Source of the DNA: Croceicoccus sp. YJ47 | Lineage (GTDB): Bacteria; Pseudomonadota; Alphaproteobacteria; Sphingomonadales; Sphingomonadaceae | Length of the DNA: 64,000 nt | Assembly: GCF_016745095.1 (NCBI RefSeq) | Contig: NZ_CP067087.1 | Span: 2,530,501 to 2,594,500, forward strand | Direction: 5' to 3' | Shown: positions 31,540 to 41,375 of the stretch, in pieces | Numbering within the stretch: the first letter of the stretch is position 1 | Layout of the letters: each line of letters starts with the position of its first letter | Notes under the pieces: generated by a model | The model's input: only the letters and a program-made list of their open reading frames with translations | What the model was told of the DNA's origin: nothing | Database searches by the model: none | Made by a program: the position numbers and the translations under genes

Positions 31540-33061
31540 TGCCCGTAGTCCGGCTCTCCCGCCATGCGGACCGCTTCGCGCGCCGCGGCGAACAGCGCGC
31601 CCGATTTCGCCTCGCATTCGCGCTGTTCGGCGGCGGGGTCGCTGTCGGCGACAATGCCGGCGCCGGCCTGCACGTGCATGGTCCCGTCCTTCACCACGGC
31701 GGTGCGCAGCACGATGCAGCTGTCGACCGAGCCATCCGGCGCGAAATAGCCGACCCCGCCCGCATAGGCGCCGCGCGTTTCCGGCTCCAGCTCCGCGATG
31801 ATCTGACACGCGCGGACCTTGGGCGCACCGCTTACCGTGCCGGCCGGAAACCCCGCGAACAGCGCATCGACCGCGTCGTGCCTTGCATCCAGCCTGCCGA
31901 CCACGTTCGATACGATATGCATCACGTGGGAGTAATTCTCGACCGCGTAGCTGTCGGTCACCTCCACCGTTCCGGCTCGCGCCACGCGGCCCACGTCGTT
32001 GCGCCCGAGGTCGAGCAGCATGAGATGCTCGGCCCGTTCTTTCGGATCGGCGAGCAGTTCGGCGCGGTTGGCGGCATCGCGCTGCGGCGTGTCGCCGCGC
32101 GGGCGGGTTCCGGCAATCCTAGGATCGTGACCTCGCCGTCGCGGACCCGCACGAGGATTTCCGGGCTGGACCCGGTAAGCGCAAAGCCGGGAAGGTCGAG
32201 GAAATAGAGAAAGGGCGAGGGGTTGATCCGCCGCAATGCGCGATAGAGCGCCAGCGGCGGCAGTTCGAACGGCGTCGTGAAACGCTGCGCCAGAACGACC
32301 TGAAAAATATCGCCGGCGGTGATGTACTCCTTCGCCCGGAGCGCCATGTCCCGATAGGTTTCGGCGGGCACGCAGGGCGTCGCCGCGATCTCGGGATGGA
32401 ACGGCTCGGCATCGCTGCGGGGAAGGCGGGCACCTGCAAGCCGTGCTAGGCAGGTTTCCACCCGTTCCACCGCGACGGCGACGGCATCGTCCGCCGCATC
32501 GCCTGCCCACACCGGCGCGATGCAGAACACCGCATCCATCAAGCTGTCGAACACGAGCAGGACCGTCGGCCGCACGAACAGCATGTCGGGCAGGTCGAGC
32601 GGATTGGGTGCGGGCCGGCTTACCGTTTCGACAAGGCCGATGGTTTCATACCCGAAATACCCGACGAGGCAGGCAAGCGCCGGGGGCAAGTCGTCCGGCA
32701 TGTCGAACGTGCATTCGGCCACCAGCGAGCGCAGGCTGTCGAGCGGGCCTGTGTCCATCGCGGCGAAACCGTCGCGATCCCGCCGCCAGTCGCGATTGAT
32801 TTCGGCGCCGGTCCCCTTCGCGCGAAAGACGAGATCGGGGTCCAGCCCGATGAGGCTGTAGCGCCCGCGTATTTCCCCGCCTTCCACCGATTCGAGCAGG
32901 AAATCGCCGCGCTCCGCCTGCATCAGCTTGACCGCGGCGCCCACCGGAGTTTCGCAATCGGCGATGATGCGGCGCCAGACCACGCCGGATTTTCCCGCCC
33001 GCAAATTGTCGCGCGCCCGTTCGTCGTGATCCCGCCCGTTGCTCGTTCCTGCCGCCACCAT
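31536..33061 (-). pseudogene. trpE: Anthranilate synthase component I, interrupted by a one-base frameshift
   Basis: TrpE makes anthranilate from chorismate with TrpG. The first 313 codons (33061 to 32123) read a normal TrpE N-terminus up to VRVRDGEVTI. The correct continuation, IAGTRPRGDTPQRD, resumes at 32117 in a different frame and runs to the stop at 31536. Between the two parts five bases (CTAGG on the minus strand) stand where the conserved Arg-Pro of the RPIAGTRPRG motif needs six. A repaired product would be about 508 residues, the normal length. Read literally, the frame stops at 31958 and the chorismate-binding core is lost. The rest of the operon is intact, so this is either a sequence error or a very recent mutation. 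Confidence 0.9.
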
Positions 33062-33065
33062 CGGA

Positions 33066-34994
33066 TCAGCGCGACCCGGCGAGCTGTTCGCGCACGGCGG
33101 CGATGACGTTGTCGTTGCGGCGGATATCGCGCGAATTGCGGATCGCGCGGTTGAGCTGCTCGGCATATTCGTTGCCGCGCAATGTCGCGAGTTCCCCGCG
33201 CGTGGATTCGATCAGCGGATCGTCCGCGTCCAGTTCCGGCGTTTCGATATCGTCGAGCGCCACGATGAACCAGCCGCCATTTTGCGGCGCCTCGATCCGC
33301 TTTTCCGATCCCTCGGCCATGGTGAACATCAGCGCGAGCGGCGGCGGCACCTGCTGTCCGCTCGCCATAAGCTGACGGCGCGACAGGCTGATCGGGTTGG
33401 GCGGCGGCACGTTCTGATCGAGCGCGGCGAGCGCCTGCGCCAGCGTCTTGCCGCCCTTCATCGCCTTCAGGACGTTGTCGGCGGCGCGCCTGGCCGCGAT
33501 ATTGCCCTGCTCCCGGCGATAATCGTTGCGCAGCGTCGGGCGTAGCTCGGCAAAGGCGGGCGGGGCGGACCGGGTGATCTTGCCGGGGGCGAAGATGATG
33601 TAGGTTTCGCCATTGGCGCCGGCGGCGATCTGCGGATCGCTCGTGGCGTCCATGGCGTAGATCGTCGGCACGACGCGCGCGACATCGGCGGGAAGTTCGG
33701 CCTCGCTTTGATAAAGCGTGCCGTCTTCGAGCACCGGCCCGGTGGTCTGCACCTCGGCGCCCAGCATGCGCGCAACCTCGGCAAGGCTGGCGCCGGACGA
33801 CAGCCGCTCTTCCACCTCGGCGGCGCGATTGGCGAGCGCTTCGCGGCGCTTACCCTGCACGATCGCCTGTTCCAGCTCACCGCGAACGGAGGCGAGGCTG
33901 CGGTCCTCGGTCCGGTCGACGCCGTCCAGCCGCAGCACGTACCAGCCCAGCGGCCCGCGCACCGGCCCGACGAGCGCGCCGCGCTGCGCCTCGTAAGCGG
34001 CCTGCGCGACGGCGGGGGAGGCGGAGGAGGCGAGCGCGGCCCGGCTTTCGGGGGCGATCTGCGTCGTGCCGAGGCCAGCCTGGCTTGCCGCGGCGGCGAG
34101 CGTGGCGCCGCCATTGACCGATTGGACGATCGCATTGGCGGCGGCTTCGGTCGGCAGGACGAGCTGCGTCAGCGTGCGCCGTTCGCTGCCGCGATATTGG
34201 GCCGCGTTCTCGCGATAGCGCGCCGCGATTTCCGCCTCGCTCGCGGTGATCTCGCCCAGCCCTTCGGCGTTCAGCACGGCATAGCGGATCGTGCGCCGTT
34301 CGGGCAGCAGGTAATCGGCGCGGTTCTCGGCCAGAAATTCCTTCAGCGTTGCATCGGAAACCTCGGCATCGCCGGCAAAGGCGATCGCGGGCAGAAGCGC
34401 GATCGAACCCTTGCGTGTTTCGTTCAGCATGCCGGCATAGCGTTCGGCCAGGATGCGGGGCGATTCCGTGCCCACCGTAGTTGCCGACAGCATCATGCGC
34501 GCGACCAGCCCGTTTTCGACATCCTTGCGCAGCATCGAATCGGAAATCCCGGCCCCTTGCAGCGCCTGGCGATAGGCCTGTTCGTTGAAATTGCCGTCCG
34601 CGCCCTGAAACGCGGGGATCTGCGTCAATTCGCTCCCGATGAGCGAATCGCCGATGCGCACGCCGGCCTGACGCCCGAAATCGTAGAGCGCGGCCCGCGC
34701 GATGAGCTGATCCAGGATTTCGTCCACCGCCCCTGTGGATAGAAATTCGTCGAGCGAAAGTTCCGGGTTCTGCTGCCGCGCCGCTTCATAGGCGCTGGTG
34801 ATCGCGCCGCGCAGATCGGCGGTCGTGATCCGTTCGTCGCCGACGGTCGCGGCCCGTTCGGTCCCCGCAACGCCGCCAAAACCGAAGCCTGTGACATCCG
34901 CGCTGGCAAAGGCGAGCGCGATGAGCCCGACAAAGGCGAGAACGAGCGCCAGGCCGATCCTGGACTGGAATATCTTGCGAAAACCCTGGATCAT
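33066..34994 (-). CDS. PpiD/SurA-like periplasmic folding factor
   Basis: The product is 642 residues with one N-terminal membrane anchor (about 11-31) followed by a SurA_N-type helical domain and a PPIC-type peptidyl-prolyl isomerase region near the centre (RRTLTQLVLPTEAAANAIV onward, with GPVRGPLGWYVLRLDGV). It is expected to help newly exported proteins fold at the periplasmic face of the inner membrane. Similar genes stand ahead of trpE in related bacteria. The trpE ATG begins four bases beyond its stop, so it leads the trp transcript. Confidence 0.88.
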   Translation of the reverse strand: MIQGFRKIFQSRIGLALVLAFVGLIALAFASADVTGFGFGGVAGTERAATVGDERITTADLRGAITSAYEAARQQNPELSLDEFLSTGAVDEILDQLIARAALYDFGRQAGVRIGDSLIGSELTQIPAFQGADGNFNEQAYRQALQGAGISDSMLRKDVENGLVARMMLSATTVGTESPRILAERYAGMLNETRKGSIALLPAIAFAGDAEVSDATLKEFLAENRADYLLPERRTIRYAVLNAEGLGEITASEAEIAARYRENAAQYRGSERRTLTQLVLPTEAAANAIVQSVNGGATLAAAASQAGLGTTQIAPESRAALASSASPAVAQAAYEAQRGALVGPVRGPLGWYVLRLDGVDRTEDRSLASVRGELEQAIVQGKRREALANRAAEVEERLSSGASLAEVARMLGAEVQTTGPVLEDGTLYQSEAELPADVARVVPTIYAMDATSDPQIAAGANGETYIIFAPGKITRSAPPAFAELRPTLRNDYRREQGNIAARRAADNVLKAMKGGKTLAQALAALDQNVPPPNPISLSRRQLMASGQQVPPPLALMFTMAEGSEKRIEAPQNGGWFIVALDDIETPELDADDPLIESTRGELATLRGNEYAEQLNRAIRNSRDIRRNDNVIAAVREQLAGSR

Positions 34995-35046
34995 GAAGAG
35001 ACAGCCTGCCTGTTATTTCCGTGTGCCTTTATGTCGCGCGCCAACA

Positions 35047-35074
35047 GGCCCGCGAAAAAAGGCCCGCGAAAAAA
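35047..35074. repeat. Tandem 14-bp repeat, two copies
   Basis: GGCCCGCGAAAAAA occurs twice back to back between the divergent ppiD and tpiA starts, the second copy followed by GG. Its function is unknown; it could be simple slippage. Confidence 0.8.
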
Positions 35075-35202
35075 GGATCGCGATCGAACACGCGCCTTAG
35101 ACGGGGATGCGCGCCGTCGCAATACATCAGGCGCCATTCGCGGGCCGAATTGTCCGGTGGCGACCTGTCCCATGACGGGGCGCATCCGGACGCGTCGCGG
35201 CT

Positions 35203-35231
35203 TTGACAGGAACCCTCGCTTGGGCTAGCGG
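35203..35231 (+). promoter_or_regulatory. Putative tpiA promoter
   Basis: TTGACA at 35203-35208 and TAGCGG at 35226-35231 are 17 bases apart, with a start site expected about 35 bases ahead of tpiA. The element shares TTTGACAGG and GCTAGC with the proposed promoter before nuoG. No experiment supports it, but location and spacing are right. Confidence 0.6.
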
Positions 35232-35272
35232 CGCTCGGCTTGCTTTTTACGGAATATCTCAAAGAAAGAGAC

Positions 35273-36016
35273 ATGATGTCCCAGCGCCCCTACATCGTCG
35301 GCAACTGGAAGATGAACGGCATGCGGGCCGCGTTGTCCGAAGCGCGCGCCATCGACCGCGCCGCACAGCGTCTCCCCAAGGTGGAGGTGGCCATCGCGCC
35401 GCCCGCCACGCTGATCGCCGCCATGCGCGAGACGGTCGAGTTCGTCGGCGTCGGCGCGCAGAACTGTCATTATAGCGACAAGGGCGCCCACACGGGCGAC
35501 ATCGCGGCAACCATGCTGCGCGAGGCCGGCAGCGACTTCGTGATCGTAGGCCATTCCGAACGCCGCGCCGACCACGGCGAAAGCGACGCCGACGTGAAGG
35601 GCAAGGCCGAGGCGGCGCAGGCCGCCGGCATGGGCGTGATCGTGTGCGTCGGCGAAAGCGAGGCGCAGCGCGATTCGGGCGATGCGGAAAGCGTCGTCGC
35701 GGCGCAGCTTGCCGCCTCGCTGCCCGGCGAGGCGGAGCGGCTTTCGGTGGCCTATGAGCCGGTGTGGGCCATCGGGACCGGGCGCACGCCGTCCGTGGAC
35801 GATATTGCCGCCATGCACGCACGGCTGCGCACCGTGCTGACCGAAAAATATGGCGAGAAGGGCGAAAAGGTCCGCATCCTGTACGGCGGTTCGGTCAAGG
35901 GCGAAAACGCCGCCGAACTGCTCGCCGTGGCCGAGGTCGGCGGCGCGCTGGTCGGCGGGGCGAGTCTTTCGGTAGACGGATTCGTGCCGATCATCTCCGC
36001 CGCGGTCGAGCTTTGA
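35273..36016 (+). CDS. tpiA: Triosephosphate isomerase
   Basis: This enzyme interconverts dihydroxyacetone phosphate and glyceraldehyde 3-phosphate in glycolysis and gluconeogenesis. Active-site features are IVGNWKMNG (lysine) near residues 8-16, VIVGHSERR (histidine) and VAYEPVWAIGTGRT (glutamate plus loop 6), with the phosphate-binding YGGSVKGENAAEL near the end. It has 247 residues. Two ATGs, 35273 and 35276, follow an AAAGAAAGAG ribosome site, and I kept the first. Confidence 0.97.
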   Translation: MMSQRPYIVGNWKMNGMRAALSEARAIDRAAQRLPKVEVAIAPPATLIAAMRETVEFVGVGAQNCHYSDKGAHTGDIAATMLREAGSDFVIVGHSERRADHGESDADVKGKAEAAQAAGMGVIVCVGESEAQRDSGDAESVVAAQLAASLPGEAERLSVAYEPVWAIGTGRTPSVDDIAAMHARLRTVLTEKYGEKGEKVRILYGGSVKGENAAELLAVAEVGGALVGGASLSVDGFVPIISAAVEL

Positions 36017-36115
36017 TCCGCACGCCGCCGGTTGCACCTTCGCACCCGAGGGGGTAAGGGCGGCGCCAATGGCACGACGTGCCCCGTTCGTGGATGACAG
36101 GTTGATCGAAATCCG

Positions 36116-36484
36116 ATGACGCTATTTTTCTTTCTGACGATCGTGCAGGCTCTGGTCGGTGCGGCTCTTGTGGGGGTCATCCTCATGCAGCGCAGCGAAG
36201 GCGGCGGGCTGGGCGTGGGCGGCAGTCCGTCGGGCCTCATGTCGGCGCGCGGCGCGGCCGATTTCCTGACGCGGGCGACGGCGATCCTTGCGGTGCTGTT
36301 CGTGGTGCTTTCGATCATTCTGGCGGCCGTTTCGGTGGAGGCGACCTCGGTCAGCTCCGTCGATACCTCGCTCGATCGCTCGCTGCCCTCGGCGCCTGCG
36401 GATCCCCTTGGCGGAGCGGGCGCGGCGCCTGCGGCCGAACCGGCGCCTGCGCCGGCGAACGACGATCCGCTGGCGGGTCAGTAA
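36116..36484 (+). CDS. secG: Preprotein translocase subunit SecG
   Basis: This is the small accessory subunit of the SecYEG channel, 122 residues. Two membrane segments (about 3-23 and 56-76) flank the conserved loop with LMQRSEGGGLGVGGSPSGLM. The C-terminal tail is alanine- and proline-rich and low in complexity, as is common in alphaproteobacteria. It lies between tpiA and pyrG, a frequent arrangement in this class. Confidence 0.95.
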   Translation: MTLFFFLTIVQALVGAALVGVILMQRSEGGGLGVGGSPSGLMSARGAADFLTRATAILAVLFVVLSIILAAVSVEATSVSSVDTSLDRSLPSAPADPLGGAGAAPAAEPAPAPANDDPLAGQ

Positions 36485-36605
36485 TTCCATCCGGGCGGGC
36501 GGGCGCGGACATTCGCGCTTTCCCGCATCTTCATCGACGAAACCGCGACCCTGCCGCAGCGAAGGCTTGCGGCGGGGCCGCGCATTGCAGTAAGGGCCAA
36601 ATCCC

Positions 36606-38237
<1,632 letters not shown>

Positions 38238-38582
38238 TGCGCGATTCGCGCGTGGGTTGGACAGTCTAATCTCTTAAGAAACTATACTGTCTGCTCTTCG
38301 TGATTTTACGAAATGCAGCGCAATCATTATTTTAGCGGTAGCAGTCCTAAAATGGGGCAGCGCCGACGTTCGACTTGAACACACCCCGATTTTTGTGGTG
38401 AAGGCACGCTTGGATCGCGTTCGGAGGTTACTGTCTTTCTGCGACCCGGACAGTGATTTTCGGATGCGATGCGGCGGTTACGTCGCGGGGGCGGGCTTCG
38501 GTCCGTCCCCCTATCGCGACAAAAGCCGGCAAGCGCATGGACCTGTCCGATACCCGCCCCGTGATTGACGTTTCCTGACATG
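38238..38582. other. Intergenic region with paired ACTGTC/GACAGT inverted repeats
   Basis: No convincing gene is present in these 345 bases, part of which is clearly more AT-rich than its surroundings. The hexamer pair GACAGT (38260-38265) and ACTGTC (38286-38291) forms one inverted repeat. ACTGTC (38430-38435) and GACAGT (38449-38454) form a second with opposite order. A binding site, a small structured RNA or a remnant of an inserted sequence are all possible; none can be shown here. Confidence 0.5.
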
Positions 38583-38621
38583 AAAAAGGGCGCAATCGGT
38601 CTGCCCGACTGCGCCCTTCGC
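38581..38621 (-). terminator. Rho-independent terminator of the hsp20 gene
   Basis: A nine-pair perfect stem (AAGGGCGCA with TGCGCCCTT) encloses a second four-pair stem after one mismatch. On the minus strand it runs into CCCTTTTT. It lies about 30 bases beyond the hsp20 stop. Confidence 0.88.
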
Positions 38622-38650
38622 AATGCCTCATACCGGCAGGCCTGTGACGA

Positions 38651-39145
38651 TCAGGCCGCGCGCGTGTCGTCCGCCTCGTCGACGAGCGACAGCGTGCTTT
38701 CGGAGCCGCTCGCGCCACGCCCGTCGTCGTCGCCGATGGCGATCTTTTTCGGCTTCATGGCTTCGGGCACTTCGCGTTCGAGATCGATGACGAGCAGGCC
38801 GTCCCGCATCTGCGCATTCTTGACCAGCACGAAATCGGCCAGTTCGAAGCGGCGCTCGAACCCGCGCTGCGCGATGCCGACATGCAGGAATTCGCCGGTA
38901 TCGGTGTCCTCGGCCTTCTTCCCCGCCACGGTCAGCAGGTTCTGCTGCGCGGTGATCTCGATGTCATCGCGCCGGAAGCCTACCACCGCCAGCGTGATGC
39001 GATAGCTGTCCTCGCTGCGGCGTTCGATGTTGAAGGGGGGGTAGTTGTCCCCGCTGCTCTGCCGTCCATTGTTTTCGAGCAGGTCGAAAAGCCGGTCGAA
39101 CCCGACAGTGGTGCGGCGATAGGGGCTGAAATCAAAACGGTTCAT
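38651..39145 (-). CDS. Small heat-shock protein, Hsp20/IbpA family
   Basis: This is a 164-residue alpha-crystallin-type chaperone that should hold unfolded proteins. The sequence opens MNRFDFSPYRRTTVGFDRLF, as in IbpA, and carries YPPFNIERRSEDSYRITLAVVGF and the crystallin core ending LADFVLVKNAQMRDGLLVIDLEREVPE (cited by its ends). The start at 39145 follows a clear GGAGG site. The polar acidic tail is longer than in E. coli IbpA. I saw no convincing heat-shock sigma promoter upstream. Confidence 0.93.
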   Translation of the reverse strand: MNRFDFSPYRRTTVGFDRLFDLLENNGRQSSGDNYPPFNIERRSEDSYRITLAVVGFRRDDIEITAQQNLLTVAGKKAEDTDTGEFLHVGIAQRGFERRFELADFVLVKNAQMRDGLLVIDLEREVPEAMKPKKIAIGDDDGRGASGSESTLSLVDEADDTRAA

Positions 39146-39337
39146 CTTGCAAATCCTCCAATAGAAGCAATTCACGGCAGCGTTGCGAAACCCATTGTGG
39201 CGTCACGCGTTCTGCCCATACTTGCCATCCACCCGTTTGGCGTGCGACGGCTGAACATAATCTAGGAAAGCCGGATCCGGTTTCAAGCCTGAACCATGAT
39301 TGACGAGATGCGTGAAAACGCGAGACAGGAAATGACG

Positions 39338-39613
39338 ATGAACGACAACCGCGCCGCGCCCAAGGTCGAGCTTTATACCAAGTTCGGCTGCCCCTATTGC
39401 CACCGCGCGATTGACCTTTTTCAGAAGAAAGATGTCGCGTTCACCGAATATGACATCACGACCGACACGGAAAAGCGCGACGAGATGCGCAGCCGCAAGC
39501 CGGACGCGCGCACCGTCCCGCAGATCTTCATCGACGATCAGGCGATTGGCGGATCGGACGATCTCATGGCGCTCGACCGCGCGGGCAAGCTGGATACGAT
39601 GCTGGGGCGCTGA
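39338..39613 (+). CDS. grxC: Glutaredoxin 3
   Basis: This is a 91-residue dithiol glutaredoxin. The redox motif is CPYC in YTKFGCPYCHRAIDL near residues 15-29, with the glutathione-binding TVPQIFIDDQAIGGSDDL downstream. I chose the ATG at 39338 because AGGAA lies six bases ahead; earlier ATGs at 39332 and 39296 lack a good site. The stop TGA is followed immediately by the ATG of the next gene, so grxC, the amidohydrolase and DUF1178 form an operon. Confidence 0.96.
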   Translation: MNDNRAAPKVELYTKFGCPYCHRAIDLFQKKDVAFTEYDITTDTEKRDEMRSRKPDARTVPQIFIDDQAIGGSDDLMALDRAGKLDTMLGR

Positions 39614-40441
39614 ATGACGCGCATCGCGCTCTATCAGGCGACTACGGGGATCGATCCGGCGCGGAACGCCGCCGATCTCGTCGATGCGGTACGCGGCGCG
39701 GCGAACGGCGGCGCGCAAATGCTGTTCACCCCGGAGATGAGCGGCCTGCTGGATCGGGACCGCAAGCGTGCTGCCGCCCGCATCGCGGCGGAAGATGCCG
39801 ACCGCGTCCTGTCCGAGGTGCGCGGTGCCGCCCGCGAGGAAGGGCTGTGGGTGGCGCTCGGTTCGCTGGCGGTCAGGCGCGAGGATGGCCGGTGGGCCAA
39901 TCGCGCCTTCGTCATCGACCCGGATGGGGAAATCGTCGCGCGTTATGACAAGATCCACATGTTCGACGTCGATCTCGACAGCGGCGAAAGCTGGCGCGAA
40001 TCCAATGCCTATGCGCCGGGCGAACAGGCGGTGTATTGCGAAACGCCGGTCGGGCGGCTGGGCCTTGCCATTTGTTACGACATGCGGTTTCCGGCGCTGT
40101 TCGGCGCTCTGGGCAACGCGCGCTGCGACGTGATCAGCGTGCCGGCGGCCTTTACCGTGCCCACCGGGAAGGCGCATTGGCACACCTTGCTGCGGGCTCG
40201 TGCGATCGAGGCTTCGGCTTTCATAATCGCGGCGGCGCAGGTGGGCGAGCACGAGGACGGGCGCGCGACATTTGGCCATAGCCTGGTGATCGACCCGTGG
40301 GGCGAGGTCCTGCTCGACATGGGCGACGCGGGGCCGGGGGTGGGCTTTGCCGAAATCGACCCCGACCGCGTCGCCACCGTGCGCAGGCAATTGCCGAGCC
40401 TTGCCAATCGGCGGGAATTCCATCATCCGCCAGCGGCATGA
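39614..40441 (+). CDS. Carbon-nitrogen hydrolase (nitrilase superfamily, Nit1-like)
   Basis: This is a 275-residue amidohydrolase with the Glu-Lys-Cys triad of the nitrilase superfamily: glutamate in LFTPEMSGL, lysine in YDKIHMFDVDL, and cysteine in LAICYDMRFPALF. The closest pattern is the Nit1/Nit2-type group that includes deaminated-glutathione amidase, a repair activity. Its place next to grxC fits a glutathione link, but the substrate is inference. It overlaps the next gene by four bases. Confidence 0.9.
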   Translation: MTRIALYQATTGIDPARNAADLVDAVRGAANGGAQMLFTPEMSGLLDRDRKRAAARIAAEDADRVLSEVRGAAREEGLWVALGSLAVRREDGRWANRAFVIDPDGEIVARYDKIHMFDVDLDSGESWRESNAYAPGEQAVYCETPVGRLGLAICYDMRFPALFGALGNARCDVISVPAAFTVPTGKAHWHTLLRARAIEASAFIIAAAQVGEHEDGRATFGHSLVIDPWGEVLLDMGDAGPGVGFAEIDPDRVATVRRQLPSLANRREFHHPPAA

Positions 40442-40959
40442 TTGTCTTCGATCTCTGCTGTCAATCGGCCGACCATCGGTTCGAGGCCTGGTTCCGTTCC
40501 TCCGCCGATTTCGAGCGGCAGAAGCGCGACGGCTTGCTGATGTGCCCGCAATGCGGAAGCGCCGACGTTGAAAAGGCGGTAATGGCGCCGGCCGTGGGCC
40601 GCAAGGGCAACCGCGATTCCGGGGCGCCGTCTGTCCATACACCGCAGGGCGAAGGCGCTGCGCCCGTGCCTTCGACGGCGTCGGCTGCGGGGGCGGAGCG
40701 GGGCGCGGCGGCGGGCCTGCCCGAGGCGGTAAAGACCGCGCTCGTGCAGCTTGCCGATCTTCAGAAGCGCGTGATCGAGAAATCGCGCTGGGTCGGGCGC
40801 AGCTTTGCCGAGGAAGCCCGCGCCATCCATTATGGCGAAAAGGATGCCGAGCCGATCTATGGCGAGGCCAGCCCCGAGGAAAGCCGCGCCCTCGCCGATG
40901 AAGGGGTCGAAGTCGCGCCCTTGCTGTTTCCCGTGGCGCCGCCCGACAAATTGAACTGA
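40438..40959 (+). CDS. DUF1178 family protein
   Basis: This 173-residue protein begins MIVFDLCCQSADHRFEAWF. An early Cys pair and CPQCGS (about residues 36-41) form a likely zinc-ribbon, as is typical for DUF1178. A middle linker rich in Ala and Gly leads to a conserved helical end (VGRSFAEEARAIHYGE). Function is unknown. The family often lies beside glutaredoxin and amidohydrolase genes, as it does here. Confidence 0.88.
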   Translation: MIVFDLCCQSADHRFEAWFRSSADFERQKRDGLLMCPQCGSADVEKAVMAPAVGRKGNRDSGAPSVHTPQGEGAAPVPSTASAAGAERGAAAGLPEAVKTALVQLADLQKRVIEKSRWVGRSFAEEARAIHYGEKDAEPIYGEASPEESRALADEGVEVAPLLFPVAPPDKLN

Positions 40960-41015
40960 AACCTCCGGCAAGCCGATTGTCATTCCCGGCGCCGGCGGCT
41001 AAACCCGCCGACGGC

Positions 41016-41092
41016 GCGCCCGTAGCTCAGCAGGATAGAGCACCAGATTCCTAATCTGGGGGCCATGGGTTCGAATCCCGTCGGGCGCACCA
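41016..41092 (+). tRNA. tRNA-Arg (anticodon CCT)
   Basis: A complete 77-base cloverleaf: acceptor GCGCCCG/CGGGCGC, D arm with GCTC...GAGC, anticodon stem CCAGA/TCTGG around loop TTCCTAA (anticodon CCT), T arm ATGGG/CCCGT with TTCGAAT, and encoded ACCA. The 3' 45 bases are the left attachment site of the mobile element, which leaves the tRNA intact. Confidence 0.97.
41048..41092 (+). repeat. attL: attL (45-bp direct repeat, tRNA 3' end)
   Basis: Identical over 45 bases to 50909-50953. It starts within the anticodon loop of tRNA-Arg and ends with the encoded CCA. Bases beyond both ends differ between the two copies. Confidence 0.93.
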
Positions 41093-41152
41093 AACTTTCC
41101 GCTGTATTATTAAATGGTTAGACGATTTAGGGCCGTTCATCGGTGCCGTTCT

Positions 41153-41241
41153 CGTGTTGCATTCGTGTTGCACGGCGTTCCCCTGTTTTCCGCCATTTAC
41201 GCCAGAGACTCGGCGGCTCCATGCAACACGGATGGAACACG
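41153..41241. promoter_or_regulatory. Left-end integrase arm-type repeats
   Basis: CGTGTTGCA occurs at 41153-41161 and 41164-41172. Its reverse complement TGCAACACG is at 41222-41230, directly followed by GATGGAACACG. The last 20-base block recurs with one mismatch at the right end (50850-50869). Repeats of this kind near attachment sites are typical arm-type binding sites for tyrosine integrases. The rest of 41093-41375 holds no gene that I can support. Confidence 0.6.
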
Positions 41242-41375
41242 TGCTACCAACTCTCTGGGCTTCAATAAGCTCGATCGTTCTGAGCAGATAATTTACTCAC
41301 AAATTTACCTTGTGTGCTTGAAAAAATGGCGAGAGAAACCCGTTCCGACAAGATTTTGTATTGGGGACAGGAAAG

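Noticed and set aside
38327-38623. A 98-codon minus-strand gene between pyrG and hsp20
   Set aside because: It spans the hsp20 terminator, lacks a ribosome site and has no family-like sequence.
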